Both the position numbers and the translations under genes were made by a program. 6,841 nucleotides of DNA from Hyphomicrobium sp. (GTDB lineage: Bacteria > Pseudomonadota > Alphaproteobacteria > Rhizobiales > Hyphomicrobiaceae): the NCBI GenBank assembly GCA_030609245.1, contig JAUWCP010000124.1, positions 1-6,841 on the forward strand, read 5' to 3'. Positions 6,318 through 6,841 of the stretch are shown piece by piece (position 1 is the stretch's first letter; each line of letters opens with the position of its first letter). The notes beneath the pieces are model-generated. The model worked only from the letters and a program-made list of their open reading frames with translations. It did no database searches and was not told the DNA's origin.

Positions 6318-6381
6318 CCAAACGGAGCAGACGGGACTTTCCTTCGCACGTTCTGAGTGCTGTTTCAGTGTTTACGCCCGC

Positions 6382-6402
6382 GCCCTGGACCCCGTCCAGA
6401 GC
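6382..6402 (-). terminator. Small hairpin between the lipoprotein gene and alaC, possible weak terminator
   Basis: CTGGAC/GTCCAG (6385-6390/6394-6399) closes a 3-nt loop, and after one mismatch two more pairs form (6382-6383/6401-6402). It lies 26 nt past the stop of the lipoprotein gene. No T-tract follows on either strand, so intrinsic termination is doubtful. A second stem, AGAGC/GCTCT (6398-6402/6411-6415), overlaps it and would exclude it. It may only be an mRNA 3'-end structure. Confidence 0.3.
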
Positions 6403-6427
6403 CCAGCGCTGCTCTCAAGGCTATTTT

Positions 6428-6700
6428 CTATCGGCTTTGTTCGATATACCTAATTGCGTCTTGCTCGTGGGTTGCTTTCTTCTTGTTCAGCTCTTGGATC
6501 GCCAATTTCTGCTGCTCTTGCGTCAGTGAACTCGAACCGGGCGACACAAGACTTGGAAGCGGGGTTTCAGTCGTCGTCCCGCAACCACCGGAGGTAACGA
6601 CGAGGGCAGACACGGCCAAGGCCAGCAACACCTTTAGCGTTGCTGGCATCTGCCGAAAGCTAACCTGCGACAACTGCATATCTTTTATGCCATCTTTCAT
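6428..6700 (-). CDS. Small putative lipoprotein of unknown function
   Basis: The 90 predicted residues start at ATG 6698-6700. A hydrophobic stretch at about 22-35 (LKVLLALAVSALVV) follows a Lys and leads into TSGGC with Cys40, a plausible though imperfect lipobox (Ser, not Leu, at -3). The mature part is about 50 residues, first Thr/Ser/Pro-rich (GTTTETPLPSLVSPGSSS), then a charged helix-like segment (QEQQKLAIQELNKKKATHE) ending in IEQSR. If it is processed it would be a membrane-anchored periplasmic or outer-membrane lipoprotein. A start at Met18 would give a more typical 22-residue signal peptide; neither start has a good Shine-Dalgarno sequence (AGAG, 8 nt before the first ATG, is the best). 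I do not recognise a named family. It lies 170 bp upstream of alaC on the same strand and is probably an independent gene. Confidence 0.65.
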   Translation of the reverse strand: MKDGIKDMQLSQVSFRQMPATLKVLLALAVSALVVTSGGCGTTTETPLPSLVSPGSSSLTQEQQKLAIQELNKKKATHEQDAIRYIEQSR

Positions 6701-6841
6701 CTCGCGAACTCTGGTTAAATAGCTGATTCGGCGGCAACCGCGGCCGATTTAAGGCCTTCATCATTGTCCACATCGTGGGGTGACATTAGGCTCTAAGTGT
6801 CGCAAAACGTCGCGAGCAAAACACAGTGGCCCCATTCGGCG
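6701..6841. other. Non-coding right edge: upstream region of the lipoprotein gene
   Basis: No convincing gene is seen in these 141 bp. TTAAAT..CGGC (6715-6720, 6729-6732) can pair with the contiguous GCCGATTTAA (6743-6752), leaving an 8-nt bulge, some 15 nt before the lipoprotein ATG. Two GTCGC words lie 10 bp apart (6799-6803, 6809-6813). ATTAGGCTCTAAG (6785-6797) resembles one end of the palindromic repeats near recJ. I could not assign a promoter with confidence. Confidence 0.4.

Noticed and set aside
6672..6764. Short minus-strand frame (about 31 codons) starting at an ATG near 6764
   Set aside because: It overlaps the lipoprotein start in another frame, lacks a ribosome binding site and shows no recognisable sequence.
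6799..6813. GTCGC words 10 bp apart as an operator
   Set aside because: Five-base words in GC-rich DNA recur easily, there is no known regulator match, and the site is far from a defined promoter.

Overview
The window looks like chromosomal DNA from an alphaproteobacterium, most likely of the order Hyphomicrobiales (Rhizobiales). The reasons are the high-GC, densely packed coding sequence, a tRNA-Glu(TTC) of the alphaproteobacterial type with an encoded CCA, a tyrosine recombinase tail of a kind I associate with Rhizobiales, and the minus-strand order alaC - hom - glpX - recJ, which I recall as conserved in that order. This placement is recognition from sequence, not a search result.

Region by region: 1-426 (+) is the C-terminal part of a tyrosine recombinase running in from the left edge and aimed at a tRNA gene. 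442-516 (-) is tRNA-Glu(TTC), whose 3' end faces the recombinase, the classic junction of an integrated element. 576-2417 (-) is recJ. 2418-2667 is a 250-bp non-coding gap dominated by two copies, in opposite orientation, of the same palindromic repeat. 2668-3654 (-) is glpX, 3658-5016 (-) hom and 5031-6257 (-) alaC, packed tightly enough to be one operon. 6258-6427 is a non-coding leader with small hairpins. 6428-6700 (-) is a small putative lipoprotein. 6701-6841 is non-coding upstream sequence, with no gene seen.

The operon core is metabolic. A PLP aminotransferase of the AlaC type is followed by ACT-domain homoserine dehydrogenase, the branch-point enzyme to threonine and methionine. Next comes class II fructose-1,6-bisphosphatase, a gluconeogenic enzyme whose ribosome binding site lies inside the last codons of hom. 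The DNA-repair exonuclease gene recJ follows after the repeat-filled gap, and tRNA-Glu after that with a convincing promoter of its own.

Most of the window is ordinary housekeeping sequence and I do not see a novel multi-gene system. The observation most worth pursuing is the pair of bulged palindromes between recJ and glpX. The two copies share one architecture (TAGAG foot, 5-bp segment, 3-nt bulge, 13-bp arm), lie inverted to each other 11 bp apart, differ by compensatory base-pair changes, and one of them abuts the recJ ribosome binding site. The second point is the recombinase/tRNA boundary, which suggests a genomic island extending to the left of the window.
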